A stretch of DNA of 64,000 nucleotides from CATQHP01 sp965205595 (GCA_965205595.1 CBDBHI010000012.1:372001-436000), one strand, 5' to 3'. Shown: positions 8,720 to 17,872, counted from the first letter of the stretch. Notes: generated by a model not told the origin, from the letters alone. Numbers and translations are program-made.

Positions 8720-9637
8720 ATGCCAACCGCGATCCGACTGGCGCCGGCCAAAATTAATCTGGGCCTTCGGATTCTCGGGGAGCGCCCGGATGGTTATCAC
8801 GAGCTGCGGACGGTTTTCCAGACCATCTCTTTGGCCGATCGGCTTGAGATCGAGTTTCAGCCCGCTGCCGAAACCCGCATCGAAATTAGCTGCGATCGCT
8901 CAGATCTTGAGAACAACGAGAATCTTGCGGTCCTCGCCGCGAGCGCTCTTTTAGATCGCGTCGAGGCGAGGGCGCTGGTCAAAATTCGACTGAAAAAAAA
9001 TATCCCGACCGGAGCCGGACTAGGCGGTGGATCAAGCGACGCCGCATCCGTATTAATGGCGCTAGCCGCGCAGATTGAACCTTCGCCGGACATAGCAACG
9101 CTGCATGAGCTTGCCGCCGAACTGGGCAGCGACGTTCCGTTCTTTTTGGTCGGCGGTACCGCCGTAGGTGTTGGCCGCGGCGAAGAGGTCTACCCTCTTG
9201 CTGACTTCCCGCGCTGCCCTATCGTCGTCGTCACCAGCGGTGTTGAAATCTCGACGCCGTGGGCCTACCGCGCCTTTGCTGAACAGTCGGCCGCCAAATT
9301 GACACCCGATTCGCAACGCCGTACCATAAGTAGGTTCTGTTCAGCGATTCGTCCGGCTGCTGACGATGGTGCCTTGGCCCTCGCAGGGTCGATCGCAAAC
9401 GACTTTGAGCAGACGGTTTTCGGCCAATATCCTCAACTCGAAACGATCAGGCAACGACTGCTTGCGGCTGGGGCGCGGTTCGCTCAAATGTCCGGCAGCG
9501 GTTCAGCGGTATTCGGTGTTTTTGAGTCTGAAGGGGCCGCCGACAGCGCTGCTCAAACGCTTGAGGCTGAGGCGCTGAAAGCCGTGGCTTGCCGGTTTTT
9601 GCGACGCGACGAAGAATTGACCGGGAGAATCGAATAG
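8720..9637 (+). CDS. ispE: 4-diphosphocytidyl-2-C-methyl-D-erythritol kinase
   Basis: A 305-residue GHMP kinase of the MEP isoprenoid pathway. It phosphorylates CDP-methylerythritol at the 2-position. It begins with the family pattern APAKINLGLRILGERPDGYHEL. The ATP-binding glycine-rich loop is PTGAGLGGGSSDAA (about residue 95), and MSGSGSAVFG lies near the C-terminus. It follows apt by 23 nt, and its stop codon overlaps the prs GTG start by one base (TAGTG), consistent with translational coupling. Confidence 0.95.
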   Translation: MPTAIRLAPAKINLGLRILGERPDGYHELRTVFQTISLADRLEIEFQPAAETRIEISCDRSDLENNENLAVLAASALLDRVEARALVKIRLKKNIPTGAGLGGGSSDAASVLMALAAQIEPSPDIATLHELAAELGSDVPFFLVGGTAVGVGRGEEVYPLADFPRCPIVVVTSGVEISTPWAYRAFAEQSAAKLTPDSQRRTISRFCSAIRPAADDGALALAGSIANDFEQTVFGQYPQLETIRQRLLAAGARFAQMSGSGSAVFGVFESEGAADSAAQTLEAEALKAVACRFLRRDEELTGRIE

Positions 9638-10584
9638 TGGCCGATCGAAAGCGACTGAGTGTCTTTAGCGGTTCCGCCAACAAGGAGCTGACGGAGAGCA
9701 TCTGCGATTGTTTGCAGATCGAGCCCGGGAAGCGTCTACTGAAGACGTTTTCCGATGGCGAGATCTATCTGCAAATCAATGAAAATGTCCGCGGTATGGA
9801 CGTTTTTATCGTCCAGTCGACGTGTACGCCGGTCGACAAGCACCTGATGGAGCTGCTGCTGATGCTCGATGCATTGCGCCGATCATCGGCAAGACGTGTC
9901 ACTGCGGTCTTACCCTACTACGGGTATTCGCGGCAGGACCGCAAAGATAGGCCACGCGTGCCGATCTCCGCCAAATTGGTGGCGAGTCTTTTAGTGTCCG
10001 CGGGAGCGGATCGGGTTCTGACGCTCGATCTTCATGCCGCACAGATCCAGGGTTTTTTTGATATCCCGGTTGACCATCTATATGGCCGGCCTGTGATGGT
10101 GGATTATTTGGAGGGGCTTAAACTTCCTCGGTTGACGGTCGTTTCACCCGACGCAGGCGGCGTCGAGCGAGCCCGAGCCATAGCGAAACGCCTCAACGCG
10201 CCGCTCGCAATTATCGACAAACGCCGCGTAGAAGCAAACGTCGCGGAGGTGATGCACGTGATCGGTCGGGCCAAGGGGCGCACCTGTTTGATCGTCGACG
10301 ACCTGGTTGATACGGCGGGCACTTTGGTGAAAGGCGTAGAGGCGCTGCTCGGAAAAGGTGCGGAGGCGGTTTACGCAAGTTGTACACACGCTGTCCTTTC
10401 GGGTGCCGCAGTCGCTAGAATCAAAGAGTCGGGTCTGACCGAGCTGGTGGTCACTGACTCCATTCCATTGTCGAAGCGGGCTAGGGAGTGTGACAAGATT
10501 CGTCAGTTAAGCGTAGCTCCACTGCTGGCAAAGGCGATCGAATCGATATACGACGAAACATCGATCAGCGCATTGTTTGAGTGA
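9637..10584 (+). CDS. prs: Ribose-phosphate pyrophosphokinase
   Basis: 315 residues, the usual size. It makes PRPP from ribose 5-phosphate and ATP, feeding purine, pyrimidine, NAD and His/Trp synthesis. Landmarks are SVFSGSANKELTESI at the N-terminus, YYGYSRQDRKDRPR, DLHAAQIQGFFDIPVDHLY, and the PRPP loop LIVDDLVDTAGT. The GTG at 9637 is preferred over an earlier start because it gives the normal N-terminus and has GGGAGA upstream. The ispE-prs-rplY-pth order is common in bacteria. Confidence 0.95.
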   Translation: MADRKRLSVFSGSANKELTESICDCLQIEPGKRLLKTFSDGEIYLQINENVRGMDVFIVQSTCTPVDKHLMELLLMLDALRRSSARRVTAVLPYYGYSRQDRKDRPRVPISAKLVASLLVSAGADRVLTLDLHAAQIQGFFDIPVDHLYGRPVMVDYLEGLKLPRLTVVSPDAGGVERARAIAKRLNAPLAIIDKRRVEANVAEVMHVIGRAKGRTCLIVDDLVDTAGTLVKGVEALLGKGAEAVYASCTHAVLSGAAVARIKESGLTELVVTDSIPLSKRARECDKIRQLSVAPLLAKAIESIYDETSISALFE

Positions 10585-10644
10585 AGGAATTAGAAGCCTC
10601 TGTTTGCGCGGGCGTTGTGCGCCCGCCGGCGGGAGACGAGTGAA

Positions 10645-11301
10645 ATGCAACAACAAGTCGATTTTGAAATATCGGAGCGCGAAACGCGCGGTAAGAATGA
10701 AGCACGCCGTTTGCGTGCCGCGGGGAAGGTTCCCGGCGTGGTCTACGGGCTGGGCAAAGATTCGCGCGCGATATCCGTCGATTCCAAGCTTATGACCAGG
10801 CTACTGCAGAGCGCTGGCGGCCAAAACAGCATTCTAAATTTGAAGGGAAGCGGTGCCGACGAATCCGCAATGGCTGTCGACTATCAGGTCGATCCCGTCA
10901 AGAACAATCTGCTGCACCTCGATCTACGACGGGTGAATCTCGAGAAGCCTGTCACCGTTGCTGTCCCGGTTCACACGGTAGGCATTGCTTACGGGGTAAA
11001 AACGGAAGGCGGGTTCGAGGAAATGGTCAACCGCGAGGTCTTGGTTGAGTGCCTCCCGCTGGACATCCCGGAAAAGATCGAGGTCGACGTCACCGACCTT
11101 CAAATCGGCCAAGCTGTGCGCGTCGGCGACCTGCCGACCAGCGACAAATACACACTGGTCGATGACGCGAACAAGCTGCTGATGCACATCATGGCGGCGA
11201 AGACCGCGGAAGCCGAAGAGGCCGAAGAAGAGGAAGCCGTCGGCGAACTCGCTGCGGACGAAGGCGGGGAGGAGGCAAAGACCGAGGAGGGCGGCGAATA
11301 G
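10645..11301 (+). CDS. rplY: 50S ribosomal protein bL25 (CTC/TL5 type)
   Basis: 219 residues, the long CTC-type form of bL25. The N-terminal 5S-rRNA-binding domain carries ETRGKNEARRLRAAGKVPGVVYG. The C-terminal beta domain (from about 100) is followed by an acidic, Glu-rich tail (AEEAEEEEA). The ATG at 10645 has GGGAGA upstream and is the normal family start. A longer frame from 10615 is not needed. Confidence 0.93.
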   Translation: MQQQVDFEISERETRGKNEARRLRAAGKVPGVVYGLGKDSRAISVDSKLMTRLLQSAGGQNSILNLKGSGADESAMAVDYQVDPVKNNLLHLDLRRVNLEKPVTVAVPVHTVGIAYGVKTEGGFEEMVNREVLVECLPLDIPEKIEVDVTDLQIGQAVRVGDLPTSDKYTLVDDANKLLMHIMAAKTAEAEEAEEEEAVGELAADEGGEEAKTEEGGE

Positions 11302-11334
11302 CCCCCTGGCCGGTTTTCATCGCCGGAGTACGAA

Positions 11335-11958
11335 ATGTTCTGGCGGCGTAGGGCAAAGACCGACGCGGAGTTTCTCGTCGTCGGTCTGGGTAATCCGGGC
11401 GAGGAGTATCGACAGACGCCCCATAACTTGGGGTATATGACGATCGATCGCCTGGCGGAGGATGAGGGCATTCGGGTCACCCGGCCCGAGGAAAATGCTC
11501 TTGTCGGACTTGGTTCGATCGGCGGGAAATCCGTTGTTTTGGCCAAACCGCTCTCGTTCATGAACCTGAGCGGCGGACCGATCAAGGGACTACTTAGGCG
11601 GTATGAACTATCGCTTGACCGGCTCTTGGTTGTTTGTGATGAGTTGGACTTACCGTGGGAGACCCTGAGACTGAAACTCAAGGGGTCGGCCGCGGGCCAT
11701 AACGGCATGAAGTCCGTCATCAGTTCTTTGGGGTCGCCGGAGTTCGCGCGTCTGCGAATCGGTATTCACCCCGGGCATCGCTTAGCAAGCGGCGCCGACT
11801 TTGTGCTGCGTCCATTTCATCGAGACGAACTCGATACGGTGGATGCGATCGTAAACCGAGCGGCGGACGTTGTTCGCCGGTTACTTGCCGAGGGCGCCGA
11901 AAAGGCCATGGCGGATTGCAACCGTCGCGCCCATGGGCAACAGACAGAGGAATTATGA
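11335..11958 (+). CDS. pth: Peptidyl-tRNA hydrolase
   Basis: 207 residues. It frees tRNAs from stalled peptidyl-tRNA. The motifs are VVGLGNPGEEYRQTPHNLGY, with the catalytic His, KPLSFMNLSGGPI, and KGSAAGHNGMKSV. A short non-conserved N-terminus of about 12 residues precedes the core. The stop overlaps the rpsF start by 4 nt (ATGA), so the two are probably translationally coupled. Confidence 0.95.
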   Translation: MFWRRRAKTDAEFLVVGLGNPGEEYRQTPHNLGYMTIDRLAEDEGIRVTRPEENALVGLGSIGGKSVVLAKPLSFMNLSGGPIKGLLRRYELSLDRLLVVCDELDLPWETLRLKLKGSAAGHNGMKSVISSLGSPEFARLRIGIHPGHRLASGADFVLRPFHRDELDTVDAIVNRAADVVRRLLAEGAEKAMADCNRRAHGQQTEEL

Positions 11959-12506
11959 GAATCTACGAATTGGTTTTCATCGTGAAGCCTGATCTTCCTG
12001 AAGAGGAGACCCAGGCCGCGATTGAACAAGTTAAATCAGCATTGACAGAAGGTGGTGCCACACTCGACAAAGTAGATGAGTGGGGCAAGCGCCGGCTAGC
12101 CTATCGGGTCCAAGGGTTCGCCGATGGCTATTACGTTTTCATCCAGTATTCAGCGGAAGATAAATCCTCGCTGCCGCGAGAAATAGAGCGTCGTTTGCGC
12201 GTCGCCGATGACGTCATCAAATTTATGACGATTCGCATCGACGAAGACCTGCAGCGGCTCGCGAAACTCAAAAAACGACGCGACAAAAGAGCAGCGAATG
12301 CCCCCCAGAGGGCCCCGCGTCCATCCGGTCGTCCATCCTCCCCGGGCGCTCCGCCGGACTTCGTACCCGCGAAGCCCAAGAAGACTGAGCCCGAAACTCC
12401 AGCGGCTGCGGTACCCGCAGTGACAAAGTCTGCCGCGACAGAGTCCGCCGAGCCAAAGTCCACCGCCCCCGATGCAGCGGCTGCGGACGATGCACCGGCT
12501 TCCTGA
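11955..12506 (+). CDS. rpsF: 30S ribosomal protein bS6 with Ala/Pro-rich tail
   Basis: 183 residues; the bS6 core usually has about 95-110. The N-terminus MRIYELVFIVKPDLPEEE and WGKRRLAYRVQGFADGYYV are diagnostic. From about residue 105 the chain becomes Lys/Arg- and then Ala/Pro-rich and of low complexity. bS6 pairs with bS18 on the platform of the small subunit, and rpsR is the next gene. No ssb gene lies between them, unlike in many bacteria. Confidence 0.93.
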   Translation: MRIYELVFIVKPDLPEEETQAAIEQVKSALTEGGATLDKVDEWGKRRLAYRVQGFADGYYVFIQYSAEDKSSLPREIERRLRVADDVIKFMTIRIDEDLQRLAKLKKRRDKRAANAPQRAPRPSGRPSSPGAPPDFVPAKPKKTEPETPAAAVPAVTKSAATESAEPKSTAPDAAAADDAPAS

Positions 12507-12539
12507 GTGGCGTAGGGATCGAGGACGAGGAGAAAAAAA

Positions 12540-12965
12540 ATGGCTGAAAATCAAGAATCCACAACAACACCGGTTGCTGCTCCGGCAGCGACCGCCCCTG
12601 CCCAAGTTGCGAGCGGCGATGGACCGCGTCCGGCTGCTGCGTCCGGCGACGCTCCCCGACCGTATGGCGGTCCTCGTGGACCGCGCCCGGGCGGTGACCG
12701 CCGCCCCCGTCAAGGAGGCCCCGGCGGGGGGAAAAAGTTCTTCCGCCGCCGTAAAGTAGACTACTTCAGCGTCAACAAGATAGACGACATCAACTACAAG
12801 AACGTCGACAGCCTGAAGCAGTTTCTGGGCGACCGAGGTAAGATACTGCCCCGCCGTCACACCGGCTTGAGCTCACAACACCAGCGTCAGTTGCGGGCCG
12901 CAATTAAGCGTGCGCGCAACATCGCGCTTCTGCCGTTTGCAGGCGACATCAAGAAGGGCAAGTAG
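12540..12965 (+). CDS. rpsR: 30S ribosomal protein bS18 with long N-terminal extension
   Basis: 141 residues, against about 75 in most bacteria. Residues 1-65 are a low-complexity Ala/Pro then Gly/Pro/Arg stretch. The canonical core then runs from KKFFRRRKVDYFSVNKID through DINYKN, LKQFLG and GKILPRRHTG to KRARNIALLPF. A GGAG-type ribosome-binding site precedes the ATG. The extension would project from the platform next to bS6; its role is unknown. Confidence 0.93.
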   Translation: MAENQESTTTPVAAPAATAPAQVASGDGPRPAAASGDAPRPYGGPRGPRPGGDRRPRQGGPGGGKKFFRRRKVDYFSVNKIDDINYKNVDSLKQFLGDRGKILPRRHTGLSSQHQRQLRAAIKRARNIALLPFAGDIKKGK

Positions 12966-12976
12966 GGTGAATCGCA

Positions 12977-13630
12977 ATGCTTGAAGTCATTCTGAAGAAA
13001 GACATCTACAAACTAGGCGATCGTGGCCAGGTGGTCAAGGTCGCGGATGGCTACGCCCGGAACTATTTATATCCGCAGCGACTGGCGATTCCCGCTACTG
13101 GAGGCAGTCTCAAGCAGATTGATCAGATGCGGGACGCTGCCGATCGCGAGGCGGTTCGCTTGCGTGGCGACGCTGAGCAACAAGTTGCGGCACTCGAAGG
13201 GGTTGTCGTTCGAGTAGTTGCCCGCGCCGGCCAGAATAACCAGCTTTTTGGATCAGTGACGAATCGTCACGTCGCTGCCGGGCTCGCCGAACAAGGAATC
13301 GAGATTGATCGCCATCGGATCGACATCAAAGTTCCTTTCCGCGTAGTCGACGACTATGAGGTTGCGGTCCAGCTTTACAAGGATGTGAAGACGACGATCA
13401 AAGTCGAGGTTCGTGCGGAAGGCCGAGAAGACCAGCCGCTTCCGACTCCTGAAGAGCTGGCCGCCACCGCCGCTGATGGCGAGTTCGTCGAGTCTGGCGA
13501 GGGTGACGAGGCCTCGGAGACTAGCGGTGGTGAACCTGCAGTTGTGGAGGCCGACGACGAGCCTATGCCCGCGGGCATAAAAGTTGCGGTTGGAGTGTCG
13601 GCTGTGGAAGCGGCGGACGCGGAAGGATAG
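12977..13630 (+). CDS. rplI: 50S ribosomal protein bL9 with acidic tail
   Basis: 217 residues, against about 150 usually. The N-terminal domain is typical (VILKKDIYKLGDRGQVVKVADGYARNYL), followed by the connecting helix and the C-terminal domain with LFGSVTNRHVA. From about residue 155 it carries an acidic, low-complexity tail. It follows rpsR by 11 nt and precedes the SDR gene by 6 nt, so one transcript is likely. Confidence 0.93.
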   Translation: MLEVILKKDIYKLGDRGQVVKVADGYARNYLYPQRLAIPATGGSLKQIDQMRDAADREAVRLRGDAEQQVAALEGVVVRVVARAGQNNQLFGSVTNRHVAAGLAEQGIEIDRHRIDIKVPFRVVDDYEVAVQLYKDVKTTIKVEVRAEGREDQPLPTPEELAATAADGEFVESGEGDEASETSGGEPAVVEADDEPMPAGIKVAVGVSAVEAADAEG

Positions 13631-13636
13631 CTCTCC

Positions 13637-14398
13637 GTGGACTCTGGCTTCTTTGATTTGTCTGGCCAGACGGCCGTGATTACCGGCGCCGCCCGCGGGA
13701 TTGGCGCCGGTATCGCTCGTCGTTTGGCTCGGGCTGGTGCCTCGGTCGTGGTTGCTGACCGCAACCTTGATGGTGCCCAGTCGTCTGCCGAAAAATTGCG
13801 CGGCGAAGGCTTAACCGCCGCCGCCGTCGAGCTCGACGTCTCAAGCGCATCCGCGGTCACGGGCACCTTCGAACGCTTGCTCAGAGAACACGAGCAGATT
13901 CAAATCTCCGTCAACTGCGCCGGCATCGCCGGTAAAGCCGCCCCTATTTCGGAGCAGACTGACGAAGACTGGCAGTCCGTCATCGATGTGAACCTCAGCG
14001 GTGTCTTTTACTGTTGTCGCGCTGTGATGGCTCACATGGTGGAAAAGAACTACGGTCGCGTCGTTAATATTGCCTCGTTGGCCGGGAAAGAAGGCAATCC
14101 GAATATGGTTGCCTATTCTGCATCAAAGTCTGGTGTGATTGCACTGTCGAAGTCGCTAGGAAAAGAAACCGCAACCTACGACATTTGCGTTAATGCGATT
14201 GCTCCAACCGTAATTCGCACACCGATACTCGATCAACTTACAGAAGAGCAGGTCATCTACATGACGTCGAGAATCCCGCGAGGCCGCACCGGCACGATCG
14301 AAGAAGTCGCCGCCGTTGTGCACTTTTTGGCAAGCCCCGACTGCTCATTCGTCACCGGCCAGTGCTATGACGTCAGTGGCGGGCGCGCAACCTACTAA
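13637..14398 (+). CDS. SDR-family oxidoreductase
   Basis: 253 residues with a GTG start 6 nt after rplI. The classical short-chain dehydrogenase pattern is intact: TGAARGIGAGIA, NCAG, a catalytic Ser in NIASLAG, YSASKSG with the Tyr and Lys, and VTGQCYDVSGG at the end. The protein resembles FabG-type 3-oxoacyl or sugar/polyol dehydrogenases. Co-transcription with the ribosomal genes looks likely from spacing but says little about its substrate. Confidence 0.9.
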   Translation: MDSGFFDLSGQTAVITGAARGIGAGIARRLARAGASVVVADRNLDGAQSSAEKLRGEGLTAAAVELDVSSASAVTGTFERLLREHEQIQISVNCAGIAGKAAPISEQTDEDWQSVIDVNLSGVFYCCRAVMAHMVEKNYGRVVNIASLAGKEGNPNMVAYSASKSGVIALSKSLGKETATYDICVNAIAPTVIRTPILDQLTEEQVIYMTSRIPRGRTGTIEEVAAVVHFLASPDCSFVTGQCYDVSGGRATY

Positions 14399-14440
14399 CC
14401 ACGAACTTGAGAGTTTTCTCGAATTTCTACCATTGCAGCC

Positions 14441-15343
14441 GTGACCATCGAAAAGATCGAATACCGGGGCTGGCCTAACTGCTATCGCGTATCGAATGGC
14501 GAGGTCGAGCTCATCGTAACCTCCGACGTCGGTCCGAGAATCATTCGCTATGGGTTTGTCGGCGGCCAGAATATGTTCGTCGAGCTTGAAGAGGATCTCG
14601 GGAAAACCGGCGGCGATCAATGGCGATTGTTTGGCGGAAGCCGGCTATGGGTCGGCCCGGAAGACCCGGTCTACAGCTACGGAGCTGATAACGACCCAGT
14701 CGATATCCACATCGACGGAAACCGGCTCACCGCCCGAGCGCCCGTCGAGCACACTGGCATCCAAAAACAAATCGAAGTCGAGTTGTCCGCGACGGGCGGC
14801 GAAGTTCAAGTTCGTCACCGTCTCATCAATAGAACCATTTGGCCTCTACGGATTGCGCCCTGGGTGCTCTCGATGATGGCCCCTGGCGGCGCCGGTGTCA
14901 CCACACTACCGCCGCGGGGTACGCATCCGGAAACACTAGCGCCGACCAACCGTTTGATCGTTTTCGCTTTTACCAACATGGGCGATCCGCGCTGGAGCTG
15001 GCTAGAGAAGTACATCGTGCTGCGCCAAGACGTTGACAGCGCCGAGCCTGAAAAGATCGGGCTGTTCAATCCCGAGACGCGTGGAGCGTATCTACTAAAC
15101 GGCGAACTCTTCGTCAAGAAGTTTCAAGCAGAGCCCGGCCAGGAGTACCCCGATTTGGGAGCATCGTACGAGACTTTCACCAACGAACGGTTCCTCGAGA
15201 TCGAAACCCTAGGTGCGATGCGAACGTTACAGCCGGGTGAATTCATCGACCACCTCGAGGTTTGGTCGCTAAACAAAGGCATCGCCGTCGACGAGTGGTC
15301 TGACGCAGAGATTGACCGCGTCATTGGGCCGCATCTACAGTAA
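14441..15343 (+). CDS. DUF4380-like protein (galactose-mutarotase-type fold)
   Basis: 300 residues with a GTG start. The sequence EYRGWPNCYRVSNGEVEL followed by DVGPRIIRYGF and GGSRLWVGPED resembles DUF4380-type proteins, which have a mutarotase-like beta-sandwich and are thought to handle sugars. No enzymatic activity can be assigned. The stop is directly adjacent to the next gene's GTG, so it probably belongs to the same operon as the NadD-like and J-domain genes. Confidence 0.7.
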   Translation: MTIEKIEYRGWPNCYRVSNGEVELIVTSDVGPRIIRYGFVGGQNMFVELEEDLGKTGGDQWRLFGGSRLWVGPEDPVYSYGADNDPVDIHIDGNRLTARAPVEHTGIQKQIEVELSATGGEVQVRHRLINRTIWPLRIAPWVLSMMAPGGAGVTTLPPRGTHPETLAPTNRLIVFAFTNMGDPRWSWLEKYIVLRQDVDSAEPEKIGLFNPETRGAYLLNGELFVKKFQAEPGQEYPDLGASYETFTNERFLEIETLGAMRTLQPGEFIDHLEVWSLNKGIAVDEWSDAEIDRVIGPHLQ

Positions 15344-15949
15344 GTGATTCGAGTCGTTGAGGGCACGCTGGTAGAGGATGGTCGTCTTGGGATTCTTCCC
15401 GCGGCGTTCAACCCGCCGAGAATTGCGCACGTGGCGCTTGCCGAGGTGGCGCGAGAGCGGTTTGCGCTCGATCAGGTGGCGTTCGTGTTACCACAAACAT
15501 TGCCACATAAGAAGCTCAGCCGCCACGACTTCAAACAGCGGCTTGGTTGGGTCGCCTCACTAGCCCAAGACCGCGACGCGTGGTTGGCCGCGTCCGCTGA
15601 GCAGGGCCTGGTAGTCGACATCGTGCGCGAATTTCGCGAGTATTTGAAAGGCAGCGTCGAGCTATTCGTCATTAGCGGTCGCGATGCCGCCGAGCGCTTC
15701 GTCTCGTGGGACTACGCCGAGGCGCCGTCGTTCGACAAGCAATTGCGAAACTTTCAGCTCTTGGTGGGCTCCCGCGAAGGTGCATATCGCGTAGCGCCGC
15801 GACACGCGGACCGAATTCACGCATTCGAGATCTCCGCTGAATACGATCGAGTCTCGGCAACGGCGGTCAGGGATCATTTGGATTTGAAAACGGTGCCACA
15901 GGCGATCCGGCACTCGGTCGCGAAAGCTTTCGCGGGGCGCCGAAGGTGA
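15344..15949 (+). CDS. Divergent nicotinate-nucleotide-adenylyltransferase-like protein
   Basis: 201 residues. The N-terminus ILPAAFNPPRIAHVALAEVA aligns by eye with the nucleotidyltransferase motif FDPxHxGH of NadD, but the first His is Arg and the Gly is Ala. SATAVRDHL near the C-terminus corresponds to ISSTxIR. The loss of one signature His suggests altered or lost catalysis, so the nadD symbol is not used. The GTG start directly follows the preceding stop, and the stop overlaps the J-domain gene by 4 nt. Confidence 0.6.
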   Translation: MIRVVEGTLVEDGRLGILPAAFNPPRIAHVALAEVARERFALDQVAFVLPQTLPHKKLSRHDFKQRLGWVASLAQDRDAWLAASAEQGLVVDIVREFREYLKGSVELFVISGRDAAERFVSWDYAEAPSFDKQLRNFQLLVGSREGAYRVAPRHADRIHAFEISAEYDRVSATAVRDHLDLKTVPQAIRHSVAKAFAGRRR

Positions 15950-16734
15950 CAACAGCACTCGTCCGTTACGAGCCGCCTGTGGGCGACAAGTTGTTCACAC
16001 GCCGAGGCTTGCTGCTCGAGCTGCGCCGCCGGCTGTTTGAACTTGAGGAAGAGTACAACAGGGAAGCCGCCGCGCTTAGAGAGTTCGAGCGCCGCTACAA
16101 GCCGGCGGTCGGTGCGCGCTACGACGAGCTAGAGCGTCTGCGCGAGAAGATCGATCGAGCCTGGGAGGCTGTGCGCTCAGCTCGGCGCGGCGAATCACCG
16201 CGCGCGGAGAACCAAGATTCCGTAGAAACAGAACCGGAAGCTTTTCGCCCCGATTCCGAACTGCGACGCCTATTCCGCAGTCTCGCTCGTCGAATCCACC
16301 CTGACCTGGCGATTGATGATGACGATCGCATGCGGCGTCATGAATTCATGGCCGAAGCGACGTTAGCCTACAGGGCAAATGATACGCGGCGTCTGCAATG
16401 GCTGTTTGAACACTGGGAGTCGGAGAGCAGTCCGATAGCCGGAATGGACCCTCATTCGCTGATGGCTCGAACCGACCGACAGCTAGGTTGGGCTCGATAT
16501 CGCATTAGAGAAATGCATGCCGCAATCGGCGAGCTTAACGCCTCGTCAATTGCCGAGATTAAACGCGAAGCGGAGACGGCTCGTGGGGCCGGCCGCAACT
16601 TAATTCTCGAATTGCGCAAGCGGGTGAGCGACGAGCTCGACGCCGCCAATCGCGATCTCGACCGCGTGCGTGACGCGGTCGCCGATCTTGATCCTGACGC
16701 TATGCGCGTCGTGAAAGCCGAAGTGGGTCTTTAG
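15946..16734 (+). CDS. J-domain protein with coiled-coil segments
   Basis: 262 residues with a GTG start overlapping the previous stop (GTGA). Residues 15-60 form a charged coiled coil. About residues 103-145 contain a J-domain-like segment with the HPD tripeptide (ARRIHPDLA), the contact that stimulates DnaK ATPase. More coiled coil follows. There is no Gly/Phe region or zinc-finger domain, so it is a class C-type cochaperone whose client is unknown. Its 3-prime end overlaps the convergent glycosyltransferase gene by 35 nt. Confidence 0.7.
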   Translation: MTTALVRYEPPVGDKLFTRRGLLLELRRRLFELEEEYNREAAALREFERRYKPAVGARYDELERLREKIDRAWEAVRSARRGESPRAENQDSVETEPEAFRPDSELRRLFRSLARRIHPDLAIDDDDRMRRHEFMAEATLAYRANDTRRLQWLFEHWESESSPIAGMDPHSLMARTDRQLGWARYRIREMHAAIGELNASSIAEIKREAETARGAGRNLILELRKRVSDELDAANRDLDRVRDAVADLDPDAMRVVKAEVGL

Positions 16735-17872
16735 CGCTCTGGGGCACCCCACTAGTCGCCAGCCGCAACTCGTCGCTATAAAGCTCAGCGACGCGGCGCC
16801 AATGCCGTTCTGGATTGAACTGTCTCACCACGTGTTCTCGCAGGTTTTCGCCGAGCCCGCGGGTGAGACCTGGGTCTTCGATCAGACGGCAAACATGGCT
16901 AGCAACTCCGCCGACATCGCCGACCGGAGCGAACAAGCCGGACTCCCCTTCAACAAGCGAGTCCACCGTCCCCGTGGCGCCGTAGGCGATGACCGGGAGC
17001 GAGAAGACTCCCGCTTCCAATACAACATTTGGCAGTCCTTCTCGATAGCTGGTGAGTAGCAGCAAATCCATCGTGCGGTAGTGTTGCCAGGGATCGAGGG
17101 TGAATCCCGTCCGGTCGATCGCCGAGTTGCTTGCGATGCGATCTTGCACTTCGCATGCCACGGGGTCGCCCTGTTCAAAATCGCCGACCAGGAGCAATCG
17201 CAAGTGGGGGTGCACGCGCTGCACCTGTTCGAAAACTTCGACCAAGTCGGCGATGCCCTTGTCCCCGGTGAGCCGTCCCACGAAGCCCAATGTGCGAATC
17301 TGACCGGATCGTCGAATCGGCGCCTCAAGCAATGAGAGCGGCGCTCCATTTGCACTTCCACTGCCCAGCACCCTCGCCTTTTCGCCCGCCAACAGCCTCA
17401 GATCGATCGCCCGGCGTCGCACACTCGGACTCACACAGATCACGATCCGCGCGAACCAGCAGGTCAACCACTCGGCCGTCCATAGGACCACTCGTTTGAG
17501 ACCCGCTGCTGTTTCGAGCCGCAGCCCGTGGATCGTGTAAACGCGCACAGGAACGTGAGCAAGCCAAGCCGCAAGTCCTCCGAGCAGTCCGGCCTTCGGC
17601 GTGCCGACGTGCACAATATCCGGGCACTCTTTTCGAAATATCCGATACAGCCCGACTAGCGTTCGGCCATCATCAAGAAACGAAAATTCTCGGCGCAACG
17701 GAAGAGTAACGACGGTGACCCCTTCCGTCTCCGCGAATTGGTTCGCCAGCTCACCCGGGCCGCACACAACGCTGACATCGAATCCCGATCGAGCCAGAAA
17801 CTTGAGCTGTCCGCCGAGCATCCGCTCGAGCGCGAGCGGTGAGGTTAGAACGAAAATTAACCGAGGGCCCAC
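16700..17872 (-). CDS. GT-B glycosyltransferase (family 4-like)
   Basis: 390 residues with a GTG start. The N-terminal domain carries HVGTPKAGLLGGLAAW. The C-terminal domain has the RTLGFVGRLTGDKGIADLVE strand-loop and a SYREGLPNVVLEAG motif with the Glu that binds the sugar nucleotide, all typical of GT4 enzymes. The role is probably capsule, exopolysaccharide or lipopolysaccharide synthesis, but no such cluster lies nearby. It overlaps the end of the J-domain gene tail to tail. Confidence 0.88.
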   Translation of the reverse strand: MGPRLIFVLTSPLALERMLGGQLKFLARSGFDVSVVCGPGELANQFAETEGVTVVTLPLRREFSFLDDGRTLVGLYRIFRKECPDIVHVGTPKAGLLGGLAAWLAHVPVRVYTIHGLRLETAAGLKRVVLWTAEWLTCWFARIVICVSPSVRRRAIDLRLLAGEKARVLGSGSANGAPLSLLEAPIRRSGQIRTLGFVGRLTGDKGIADLVEVFEQVQRVHPHLRLLLVGDFEQGDPVACEVQDRIASNSAIDRTGFTLDPWQHYRTMDLLLLTSYREGLPNVVLEAGVFSLPVIAYGATGTVDSLVEGESGLFAPVGDVGGVASHVCRLIEDPGLTRGLGENLREHVVRQFNPERHWRRVAELYSDELRLATSGVPQSAKDPLRLSRRA

